A model generated the notes under the pieces. That model searched no databases. It was given only the letters and a program-made list of their open reading frames with translations, and was not told the DNA's origin. This document shows, in pieces, positions 12,801 to 24,900 of a DNA stretch of 64,000 nt. Position numbers and translations under genes: made by a program. The stretch is from Echinococcus granulosus (taxonomy: Eukaryota > Platyhelminthes > Cestoda > Cyclophyllidea > Taeniidae), in assembly GCF_000524195.1 (NCBI RefSeq), contig NW_020170435.1, positions 242,246 to 306,245 on the forward strand, given 5' to 3'. The first letter of the stretch is position 1; the number at the start of each line of letters is the position of its first letter.

Positions 12801-15800
12801 TCTCTACCGCATTCAGTTAGACTGAAGGCACTTTATTTCCAAGACCAGACCCACCGAATGCTGATAAAGTTGCCTTGGGCCTCACGTCCAAAGTCATCGT
12901 AACCGGAGGAGAGGGCAGAGTATCTGTGCTGAGCCTCCAGTTGATGAACATCGGCGTCATCACGAATGGGTGGATGGAGGGTTCCAGAGCTCGCAAAGAG
13001 GATAGTAGTGTCCAAATCCGCGATTATTCCACTCACTGTGCTTGCACCTTGTAAACACGCCTGAGTTCCGGGACCCTGCATCTCCAATAAGGCAATCAGC
13101 TCCCGAAGCTGTAGGAAATGTGGTTACTTAATTAATAAAAGTAAAAGTAATATTTCGTCCTAAATGGTTTCTCCAAACCTACCCTATCGTTCATAGCACC
13201 GGCAGAGAAATCCAAACTGCGCAGGTACGCAGGCGGCTTCGCGCCAACACTGCCTCTATTCAAAGATGTGTCAGGTCTCGATGAGGCAACATTGACAGTA
13301 GCCATAATGAGTCCACGTGTCGTCTGACCGAGGTTTTTCACCGCCCATCGCAGCTTTTCTGCCTCGTGAGGATCACGAAGCGTTTCACAGGCGTCGCGAG
13401 AGATCATACAAATCTCTGCGTAATCTTGCGCCAAATTCTGCACCAATCCTGTCATTTCTTGACTGATGGATTCTTGTGGACGTCGAGCTGCTCGAACGGT
13501 CGCCTCGGTCTGTTGCTCCATGTGACGAGCCAGTCGAAGGAGACGAGACTGATAATCGGTGAAGTGAGCGTCATATGGTGCACGACCGGGTTTGTCCACC
13601 TGAATTTTAGCCGTTGAAAGTAAGGTTTCTAAAATGAGGTGACAAATAGTATCTTTTATTACAAAATGCGACTTACAAGGGCCCTTGATTCCTCCAACAC
13701 AGCCATAAGCTTTGCCATGAAGCTTTGCTGAGATGCGACACCTTCAATGGCGGAGAGGAGTTCTTCGCAGGAATCAATTTGAGCCTTAACGCCATCACCC
13801 ACCGCTTCTCGAATAGGATCAGACTGGCGAGGAAAATAAAAAAAGGTTTATAATTAAAGTAGTAAGATGCGCTTCCAAGTCCGAAAAGGAAGCTAACTCG
13901 GGGATTTCCGCCGGCCTGTTTAGCAGCAGAGATGAGTTGTTCAACAGACTCGAGGACGGTTCGAGTGTGCTCCACGTATATTAATTGGGCCGAGGAGTTG
14001 GGAGCACGTGAGGCAGCTCCAAGAGCGCTAGAAACGAGGCCTGGAAGGAGAAGATCCAATTCGCGAACCGCATGACCCAAACGTTCTGCCTCCGAGGTGG
14101 CACCGCGTCCTACCGGCGTCGCCATGTCGCGTACAGCTCGGGCGCTTATGGTGAGTTGCTGTTGAAAAGAGTAAATACTCCTTACTGTTTTGTTTTAGGT
14201 GAAAGTGAATTTTAGGGATGGAATTATCCGTAAATTTTGTTTTGATGACACCGACCACGGTGACATGAGCACCACTGAAGAGTGAGCATGGAGGGCGCTA
14301 AGTACGGTGGACATCTAACGGGGAGTAGCTCAATCTTTTTAGGGTTCAAAAGGCCCCGCACACTAGTTCTCCTATAAGGTTACAATGAGTTGTTATTCAG
14401 AAAAATACCTTAAAACTTTTCTGGGAGGAGACAATAAAACGAGGGAGAATCATCAATGAAAACTAACCTTCAAGAAGCCCTCTTCATTGCTGTCATGTCG
14501 TGGGGTAAAGACGCCATCCATCATTGCCATCTTGTCGCGTTCCAGTTCATGCAACAATCGACGAATGTTCAATAATGCGCGTTGACATTCTGCCTGTCCA
14601 GGCCCCTGTTCACTAAATCGAACAATATGGACTCACATGATATTATCGCTACTAAATTAAAATCAGTAGAAACAAGCCTTTAAACTAACTTTAGGACGGC
14701 GAGAAGATGCTTGGTGTTATCGGTTAGGTCTCGGCTAGCCGCTGTAAACGCTCCAAACGCGGTGTTTGATGGTTCGCCACTGGTTTCTGCCGTCTGGAGC
14801 ATGTGCTTCGAGGCCAGAATTACACCCCTTCCACTCTCTAAACATGCCTGGCCAGCTAAGCAGATGGGTTGTTGAGCCTGAGGAGAGGGAAAAGTGTTGT
14901 CGGACATGCGGTTTTGATTTATTAAATTTAAGAGGCAAACACTTACACTCCGAGCCTCACTGCTAATTCTTGCAGGTTCTCCACCAAATTCACTGATCGA
15001 GGTGATAAAACTCACTAGGCGATCGATATTTCCATTGACTGCATGGATATTATTCGCAGTTATACGACGTCCCTCATCCGACCAGTCAGCACTGCGTTGG
15101 ATCAGTTCACTCATACTCTTCACCGAGTCATCGGCCAGATTCTGTAACCTACGTCGCGCCTCCTGATTGTTTGCTTGGGCTGCAATTGTATTGCAGGCGT
15201 CGCGTAGGCTGCGTACATTAGCCGACATGTCATTGGCCAGATTGACAACCTTTTCAAAATGAGAGGTGGGAAGGAGGTTAAGCTAAGATTAGCAGCTCAC
15301 CTCAGTGCACCCCAAATAAAAGCAAATTTAGATGGTCAAAAATTTGGTTGGTCAGTCAACAGCAATTGTGTGAAGCGAGATAAATTTTGGGTCAGATTTG
15401 CATTAGTAAAGCCAAGCAGGGAAACCAGAACAAAATCCTGCCCAGTAACACTTACACGAGCCCGATCCTGGAAGAGAGTGAGTAAAGACATTTATCCCCA
15501 AACCGAGGTCAGTTGATTAAATAAAGTGGCTACTTATTACAATTAAGTACACAGTTTCACTGTGCATACCTGTCGTTCAGTAACCTCGGGACTCTTCATT
15601 GCACGGCAAATGTTCTTGATGTCCCGTTGAAGACGTTCAAAGAAAGCGATGTCAACAGGGCCGCCTCTTCCAGGCTCCGATGTGGGATGCGCAACACCAA
15701 TCAGATAAGCCGCCTATGATCGTGATTCGTTATAAAGCCTTCAGTAAGAACAGCTCACCTGTGAGGTTTCTTCCACCACTTGACACAGACAATCCGTCAC

Positions 15801-18800
15801 TTTTCTGATATTTGATGTAAAAACTTCAGTGTTATGCGATTTAATACCATCTAGAGTGCCACGAATTCCATCAGATAAAGGCTAGAAAAGAGAAAATTTG
15901 GTTTCAAAAATCTTACAGTTCAAAAGTGGATGATATTTGGGACCAAAACTCACAGCCAGTGATTGGGCAAACGAGCTGACACATAGCTGGTATGTGTGTT
16001 GATTAGTGGGACGATCGGGGTATTCAAGAAGTGGACGCATGGCCTCGAGTCTTCTCAATTCCGCATCGCAATCTGCTACCCCCGGGACCACACCCGACAC
16101 AGAAACACTCAGTAGGTGGCTAATGCTATCCGTCACTGACCTATCACGGAGAAGATTAGCTTTAAAAGATAATGAAACAATCACCTTGCAGCTAGGTGGA
16201 GTTTTTGCCTCAGCGGTTCCGCTTCAGGTTGACTGCAGACCTGTTTTGCGTCCTCCAGCATCTCACTGCTTCGATCAGAGACTTCCACAAGTCCGGTAAT
16301 CAACTGTGGACCGGTGGGGTCCTTGGGTGACTTTGCACGTGATAGCTGCAATCCCTTATCCACCAGAGAATCATAAGCACCTGCAAATCGCACAGACGAG
16401 CGTCGAAAGTTGCTCGGGGTGTAACAACTTGTTAAATCTGCAGTCGCTTGATTAAATTCCACTGCAGCACCAGCAAATTCAGTCTGTGTCCTCTCCACTC
16501 GTGTCTCTTCAATCGGATATTCGAATACCGTTGGATTGTCCGCGAAACGGACAAGATCTTTTCTTCGTCGACCTACCAAATCTGACGCCTCCGACAGCTC
16601 CTTCTGACCGGGTAACGCTTTCAACAAGCACTCAAAGAGTGCACGATTGAGGTTGTCTCCAATGAGTTTGCAGTTTATTGCCACGTTTCGATTACTCTCC
16701 AGAACATCAGCTTGTTGATCCGGACTAGAAACGGTTGGTTGAAGAGCCTCAAGTTTCCGTGCCTCACACACGAGCTGGTAGGCAAGTTGAGCAGCTGTAC
16801 GAGCGGCGGAAGCTCCGCTGCTATCAATTGGTCGATCCTCGGAGACTAAACAGCTACGGGTGGAACGCAAGAGATCGGACATGGCGCCGGCAAGCCGATT
16901 GGCTGATGAGCCCAACCAATCCTCTCCTTGATCACAATTTGGACTCTGTGGAGCTGCGTAGTCTTGTTCCAGGGAATCTACCGCTGAAGTGACCTCGTTG
17001 GTTGCGTTCTGAGCATCGCGAATGCTAACCTTCAGTATTCGATAGCGATCTTCTACCTGAAAGAGTTCAAAAAAAGGTTATTATGGGCCGCACGTAGCAG
17101 AACGCATCAACAATAGAGCCGAAAAAGTGAAATGAGCATTCGAGGTTGATCTACCTTATCATCAGGAAGAGCGGTTAAAGTACCGGCTTTGGAAAGATCT
17201 TCCAGTTCTTCGGCTTCACGAACTGTTCGCAAAAGTGACGCCAACGCACCATCCATTTGCAGTTGCCGCGCAATCGGTGAAACACGTGCCAGGCAAGCCT
17301 TTAATGTTTCGACTGCAACCACCATTTGAGAGGTGGAGTTGTCTAGAGCACTTTGTACGGCTGGGTCACCTATTGTTGGTACCATGGAGCGACAGGAACG
17401 AGCCAACTGACCGCATGGCTACAATTAATCAACCAATTAGAAGCAGAATAACACGCCTTTACATTACTTTTCTTTTGTCTTTTCACACACACACACACAG
17501 AACCGAATCGAAACGCACCTGAATGGCGTGTTCACAGGCACAAATCAGCTCTAACTGGGCCAAAGGATCCTCCGGATCACGACGAATGAAACGAATGGCA
17601 CTGACCATTTTAGGTAGCAGATCAGAAACTGCTTTCTCATTAATCAAAATCTAGAATAAGAAAAATCAGACAGGATCAGTTAATTACGGCTCATCTAGCC
17701 TCGTGTCTGAGCCTTCACCAAAGTACCGCCTTACATGGTAGTTATTGGCGCGTGATTTATTAGCAGCGTAACGGCTTGTTGTGATTAGATTGTTGGAGGC
17801 GCTGACAACAGCCCTGGCTGCGGCTTGAAGACTCCGAATTACACGAGCATTCAATAGTTCAGCTGCTGAAGCATAAGCTACAACAACTAGGTTATCAGCA
17901 GCATGCTTCAAGTCTGCCTGTGGGGTCAGCGAGTCTGGATTGCTTGAGCAAATCTACAAAAAAAGTTCCACAACAAAGTTATAAGGAGTCTAGATAAGCA
18001 GGAGGGCTTCAATGCCAAGGGCTCCACCTTGGCCTGATTGATGAGTTCTGTGGTAGCGTCGGCCAGTTGTTTGGCGGCAGCGAAGAGACGGGTCTGACGT
18101 TCTGGGTCCCCTTCCACAGTCTCTGCTTGCACCTTTAAATCGGATATCATCTGAGCGGTGACTTGAGACAAACGTCTAGCAGCCGCAACCAACCGAACAC
18201 CATCTGTCTCCTGACGTAGCTCATCATAGGCCTGTTGGAAGAGATCCAACGTATCTCCCTGATATGGCTGAAGTGGCACAAAATTCATTCATTACTTAAA
18301 TTTATTCAAGTAGGCAGTGTTTTGCAAAATGCGACACCCACCCTAATTGAGCCACGCAAGAGATGGGCGTTAAGACGATCCAGAGAAGTGCGAACTTCTG
18401 TGGCAGCACTTTCAACCTGCATTACGGCAGAATCGATCTCGTGGACTTCGGGCTCGGAGAGATTGATAGTGTCATGAGCTGCTTGACCAGCACCACGAGC
18501 AACGCGAACAACATCGTCGACTGCGGTTGCTACTTCACAAGTTGATTCCGAAAGTTGTTGCTGACAGGACGCCTGATGAATTGTTGGTGCTAGCACCTAA
18601 GCGGTACACGAACAAAAAGGTACAGATTTGGCCTATGAATTCCTCTTCGTTTAGGCATTAATTAGCAAGTATTTCACAAGTTACCTTGGTGCAAGCAACC
18701 AACTGACTGGTGCAGAGACCGGTATTGGTCGCAGCCATGACAACCAGTTGTTGATGATCCGGATCCAAGCTGGTCTGAGTGGCCAAATTCTTGGCTTTGA

Positions 18801-21800
18801 CCACGAGGACGGCCGTAGAATTGGCAACTTCCTTCGCCAACTCCAAGAGTTTATCCTATGGAGAAGAAAAGCATCCAGACATGTTAGGACCAACGTTTGG
18901 GTGGAGTCTAGGGCCGGAAACACACGCTATCAAACAGAGGGTGGTGCGTCAGCTAGGTCATTGTGTACACATCTACACGACTAACCTGATAGAGGGCTAG
19001 CAGATCAGCCTACAAGTCAAAAAAGATGAGGAGAGATGACAACCGCCAAGGGCGGAAAAACAGGAAGAAAGAAACAGCGAAACCTTTAACCTGCTGGGTT
19101 AGGGAATAGGGGGGTTGTAATAATAAGCGTGTAGGGCTAAACAGCACACAAGCGTGTTTATCAAGTACTCTCATCACGAATTCGCATCGACTGCTGAGGT
19201 CCCCAAATAGCTGTTGGAATGAAGGAAGTCGAGTGGTAAAATAATGACAACACAGAGGTAGCCCAAAATACAATAGCAGCCGGGTCCCTACCTGATAGGC
19301 ACGTTCATCCACCTCTGGGACGATTTCGCCCTCTAAAACCTCGGTATCTTGCAGAACGTAGCGTAGGAAATCATTGCTAGCTTCACCAACACGGTTTGCG
19401 GCCTCCAAAATAGCCTTCCGAGAAGATCCAGCAACTTGTGATCCCTGTTCCGTCACGTAGTTTACCGTATCCAGGTTGTAGTCCGTCTGAAATGTGGGAG
19501 AAGGACAAAGTCAAGCTGATATTTATTGTATATTATTTCCAGGGGTCGATGATGTCTAATGATACCTGGCGAGTGGTGAGCGGCGTAGCAGCTTTCAGTA
19601 GTGCCGTGAAGCTGTCTGCAACAGTTCTAGCAGCTCCCAGAAGGTTCTGCGCGTTCGCTTCCGACTGATCTGTTATATCGAGACGTAGTCGTTCATCTGG
19701 CTCATCTTCAGCTCGAAGGAGACCTGACTCCCTTCGAAGGACAGCGACACGTTTGACATTGTCCACAAAAGCCGGAAAGTGTACAGTAACCACTCGGAAG
19801 GACTGCTGCACACGCATAAGGTCATCAGAGGGATCAGTAACCTCGGTAACACCGAAATGAACTCCTCCTCCCGCCGAGTCGGCACGATTAGCAGAACGCA
19901 CAGCCTGTGCGACTGCTGCATTCATTGCTCCCATCTCGTCGGCAACTCGCACCTCCGTTACTCCCATTGACTCATATAACCACCGACGGGATGCTTCATC
20001 GTGTCCCAGGTTAACCAATACCCTCTCTGCCGGTGGACCGATGTCCAGCCGTTGTTTGCCTTCTTCCAATGCGTTAATATTCTCCTCTATAGTCACGTGC
20101 AACGCACGCTGTGCCGGAGTCATCGTCTTGCACACATAGTACTGCGTCTAGAATACACATACACACTCTCCCAGAGATGACTCGAAACACCAAAAAAGCT
20201 TGAGCCAAATAGATTAAATGAAACTCACACCACCGGTGATAAAGTCATCAGTAGTATCATCGACTTTGATGCGTCCAATTTCACTAGAAAGTGTCGGAAT
20301 TGATCCAGCTTGAATATACCGTCTCTCCGAGGTGCCAATATAACCGACCATATTGTTGTCGTCATCATTGACCACCATCTGTTGAGCTGTACCATTCAAA
20401 AGGGGTGGTTGTGCCTGTTGTGGCTGTTGGAAACGTTGTTTTTCGATTGTCTCCTCAACTCTTGCCTGTACACGCATCCGATCGGCTGGTCCCACTGAAC
20501 GGCGCTCGGTGTGAACAAACTTGGCACTGAAGTAAGGAAAACAATAGTTGACCCACGAGAAAGTGGACTGATCAAACATCAGTCAAATTTAGTCCTCAAT
20601 GATATTACATTAAATCAATGGGAAATTGGGAAAAAACTTAGTATTCCCATTAAGAAAACATTCTGATGGAGGCTTTTTTTTTTCGTTTTTTAAAGAAACT
20701 GGTTCATTTAAAATGAATTACGAGGGATGCTACTTTAATGAGACGAGTAGTATGGGCATAAAGGCTCGGCTCACCGTTCTGCTCTCACATTCTCCTCGTA
20801 CATTGCAGCCTCTTCATCGCCTTGGAGGCCTTGGTGATCACGAGCCTTCTGTTTCTTCAAGATAATGTCAATGTAGCCAGCAATTAGTTGGGAAATTTGT
20901 TCACCCTCTGCTGTCTGTGCTGTGTAGTACTCGTCGGGAGAGTATTCACCGAAATCCTGGACGATAAAGTAAGAACAGACGGCATATCAATGTCATACAG
21001 CTTCTTGGGCAAGAATGGGAAAAAAGTTCGAGGCATATCAAATGTTCTGGTCTAATCTTCTACTTTTCACGGCGATCCCACTCTCGAGTTCTGCGTTCCG
21101 AAGCAGTTCGCCATGCAGAGGATGAGATACACATGAGTAACTGCACCGATTTCATCAGGTAGAGAGGAGGGACCACGGGGGGTGTCAGATCTCACGATAC
21201 AGTAGAAGCATACCTAACCTCGATGTCCTGCGGTTTGATCACTTCCATTCACCCGTGGAGATAAGTTACCTGGGCACCTCAGATTCTACCTCACTCTTAT
21301 TTCCCAACTGTATACTGTCTGTTATTATCGGGAGACACGAGTAATAAGGATGAGGAAGGAGCACCATGCCCTCCATCTCTCTTTCTATCCCATCCCAAAG
21401 TGTGATGTAAATCTATTCATGGGTTCAATCAACAGAAAAACCACTCTTGACTGTTTCTGAGGAAGGAGTTTTTCCTGAAATTTTTTTCAAGTAAACAGTT
21501 AGATTAATAGAACAATCTTCTAGTCTTTTCATTTGTAAAGAAAATCCAGGCTCCTAGTCATGTTTACTGCCAAAACAACCAGTGGGGTAACTAAAAAAAT
21601 GAGCGAACAAATGTTATTTTAAAAAAAGATTGGGTGGAAATTTCATTGATGTAAAACCAAATGTTTCATCTAATAGCACTGCAGGAAAAATTAAATCCAC
21701 CTTATCCACTAATCAGCAACTAGAACACTCAAAAAATATCAACCAATTAAGTTGACCGAAGAAAAAAGAAGTCTAAAACCTAGCCAATCAAGATTTCCGT

Positions 21801-21922
21801 ATAGCAGAGCTCTTGGATTGGTAGAGTAGCTACCAGATTCAACCAATCACATCAAAGGTCGCATATTTGTGACAGATGAGAAAAAGGAATCAGAACGTCA
21901 GGTATTCGTGACACTGCCATCG

Positions 21923-21957
<35 letters not shown>

Positions 21958-24900
21958 GAGTAGGGAGAGCTTACCATAGTAAATGCATTAGGCGAGGCAG
22001 CCCATTTTAGGATGGAGGTAAGAGGCCAAACCTTGACCACCTCCTTTGTGCGTTCGTCCAATCGTACCACACTATCTTTTGTGATACCCAAGAGGCGAGG
22101 AACCAGTCTATTTTTGCCTTTCATTTTTTCCTAAAAATTACAAAAAGATTTCCTGGAGTTATGCCAAAAGTTGGCCAGTGCTAAGCTAAAACAAATAGAT
22201 TAACTAAGGGGGTACGTAAACAGGATCCGAATGGCGACTCTCTTCATTTTCATAGAAGAATCCACGCCCTGATGTGTGTGCGTGTGTGTGATTAAAAAAA
22301 AAATTTGTTTACGTCCTTAAAAAGTACAGCACTTGGTACTCTGCACCGACTGTAAACGTGGTAACGCATCCACTTGGCATCTTTGTTTAAACCACAAAGT
22401 GGTGGGTGTCAGAAACGCTACAGTAGTTAAATGACGTTTATTTGTTGGTCTTTTCTTGTTTAGAAAGCATATTCTATGGTAAATAAATACTTGAATACAC
22501 AAAGAAATATCAATATTTGGCATCGAGGTGAAATTGTCTACGTAGGCTATTCGCGTCAAACCGGGACTTTTTGGATTACGTTTGTACAACGCAGACGTCG
22601 GTAAATAGCGATCTTGTCCCATATTGAGTGAACAAGACGTCAGTCAAACCAGATCGGATACCTTGTATCAGGCTGAATGCAATAGTGGTAACAGTGTGGC
22701 CTAGATGACAAACCAATGTCTTGTCAACCAGATCGAAGGGGTCAAATTCCAACACACGGGAGCACAACACGATAGGGAGGTTGTGATGGACCACTCAACT
22801 GCTCATTTAAGCGACAGCGGTAGGGACAGCCCCTACTGGTAGACATTCCTGTGAACAACCAATAGGTGGAAGGCACAGCTAACTTGCTTCAATAGTCCCC
22901 GTTTGATCTGAACAGCCCTAGTACACGACAATCTTGATGAATAACACTTTTTTTCATCCGTGAAGGTGACCTAAAAAGTGACTTACCTTGACAAGGAAAA
23001 AGGTGATGCCATAGGTCTTGAGAGATCGACAAAAGTGACAGTACTTGACACGAGCCTCAATGTCAGAGAGGCCATTCAGAGTGGCGTGCTGCTGAAATAT
23101 CTTCTTCTCCACATTCTTCACCTTCAAGAACTCCTTTGGAAGGTAGTCCTTTAGACTAAAAAGAAAGGGGACAAAGGATCAAGGAAAGATTATTTTCCAC
23201 ACTTTTTGATAGCCAATTTTGGAATTTCCTAATCCCCTCTCCCCCCCCCCTTTTTTGTGGGTGTGACAATTGAGGGAAGGGGGAAGCAGGCAGCAACTTT
23301 ACGATTCACTTAGAGACGGATTCATGAAGGTAGTCAAACGGTGGCACGTCTTTCGTGTGTCCAAATCAAGCAGGGACTCTAATTTCTCAAGTGTGATGAA
23401 GGATCCCTCCTGACAGGTGACACCACTGCGGGACGATTCCGACCGAGGTAGCTTTCAGTTCACCACTACCGCAGGTGGCATCCGGCCAGTACATGAGATA
23501 TCTCCTTCCAAAAATCACAGCATAACCAAATAGTTGCATTGACGAGTCCTCCAACATCAAAGCTACCTTTCTGGATCCTGTGGGCAAACTAAAAAAATCC
23601 CCATTCAACTTGGACCCGACCTGCATAACGCATTTCAAAGTGGCTGGAGACCCCTTGCCCCATACCTGCAAAAGAAAACCACACTCCTTTCCTAAAATGG
23701 GGTGGGAGATAGAGGTAGGAGAACGAGGAGATAGAAAGCGAGGAGAGATACTACTCCTTCACCATCCTCACCTTTGAATACCCTGGTGACATTCCTCCAA
23801 GTTCCCTCTCTTCGCACCAGAGTTAGACAGTCATCGGATAGGTGCGCCTTCATTACCTGACACATTGTCATTTCTTGAAAGGCTGAACTTCCTACTTTCA
23901 TGGTTAACATTTGAAGTTAATCTTATCCCCATAGTGAGGTAAAAAAAAACACTTCGAGAGGATTTTAACAGCAAAAGGACAAGTCGCTAGCCCCCCACAT
24001 ATCTCCGTCCCACGTCACGACCTAAAATTGGAATTGTCTTTCAGGGAGGTTAAATCACTTCCGGAGTGGCGCACAACTATTACTGAATCTCCTCAGCTCG
24101 CCTTGCAGAGTCAACGAAGGCTATTCCAAGGAATATTTATCGAAGGGCGGATATGCGCACAGGACCCCGAGCACGTATTATGGCCATGTTAAGGTATGAT
24201 TGACTATCTCCAGGCCTGCAAACTTACACACACATACACACATCCATTATTTGTTAGGCGCAGTCACTCACTCCAAATATCCAGATTTAAATTTGTTCGG
24301 ATTGTAATTTCCCAGCTCCACTTGACACTGAAGCGCTGCCAGTGTGACCGCCTCCTCCAAAGTCACGGGATGCGTTCCATTTAAAATGGCATCTTTGAGC
24401 TAAAATGAAAGAGGATGCTTGGTTAGTTAGGTGGAAGAACCCTCACTTCGATGTCTTGCAAGGTCGATTTGAGAGGTCTTCCATCGCCTTCCATGTTGGT
24501 GGTGAACCCCATCCACAGGGAGTGGATGGCGTTCACTTATAAGAGGGAATTCCTACCAATTTTAAAGTTTCATTGTGTAAAATTCAATGACTTAGTGCAA
24601 TCGACCAATCTCCATAAAAAATCATTGAATACACCTGTAAATTTTCCCAAATTCCCTATCAATTTACACCCCAAACCGTACAATCTACTAAAATCCAGTT
24701 ATACTGATAAGTAGTATGTGGTAGCCACATGCTCAATTTTAACCGCTTGGCATCTGAGGGCCGATAAATAGAGAGGTATAGGGGAGGAAAAAAATCCGCG
24801 TTTATTTCACAGACACCTTTGAAGCACAAACAATACTTCTCTGTTATTTTTCGCCCTGACTGATGTAATTACAGCAGGGCAAACGTGGTCTAAGAAGCTT

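Larger units (their letters stand above)
20957..21974 (-). other. Talin intron 8
   Basis: About 1 kb. Holds a GACA microsatellite (21923-21958), several CCAATCA-type motifs and a degenerate palindrome at 21858-21873. No gene seen. Confidence 0.75.

Noticed and set aside
19128..19220. Open frame LFGDLSSRCEFVMRVLDKHA after an AACAG acceptor in talin intron 12
   Set aside because: No similarity to the rod at this position and no matching donor; the neighbouring 24-nt exon fits better.
21923..21958. Short regular repeats considered as a CRISPR-like array
   Set aside because: A plain GACA microsatellite with no spacers, in a eukaryotic intron.
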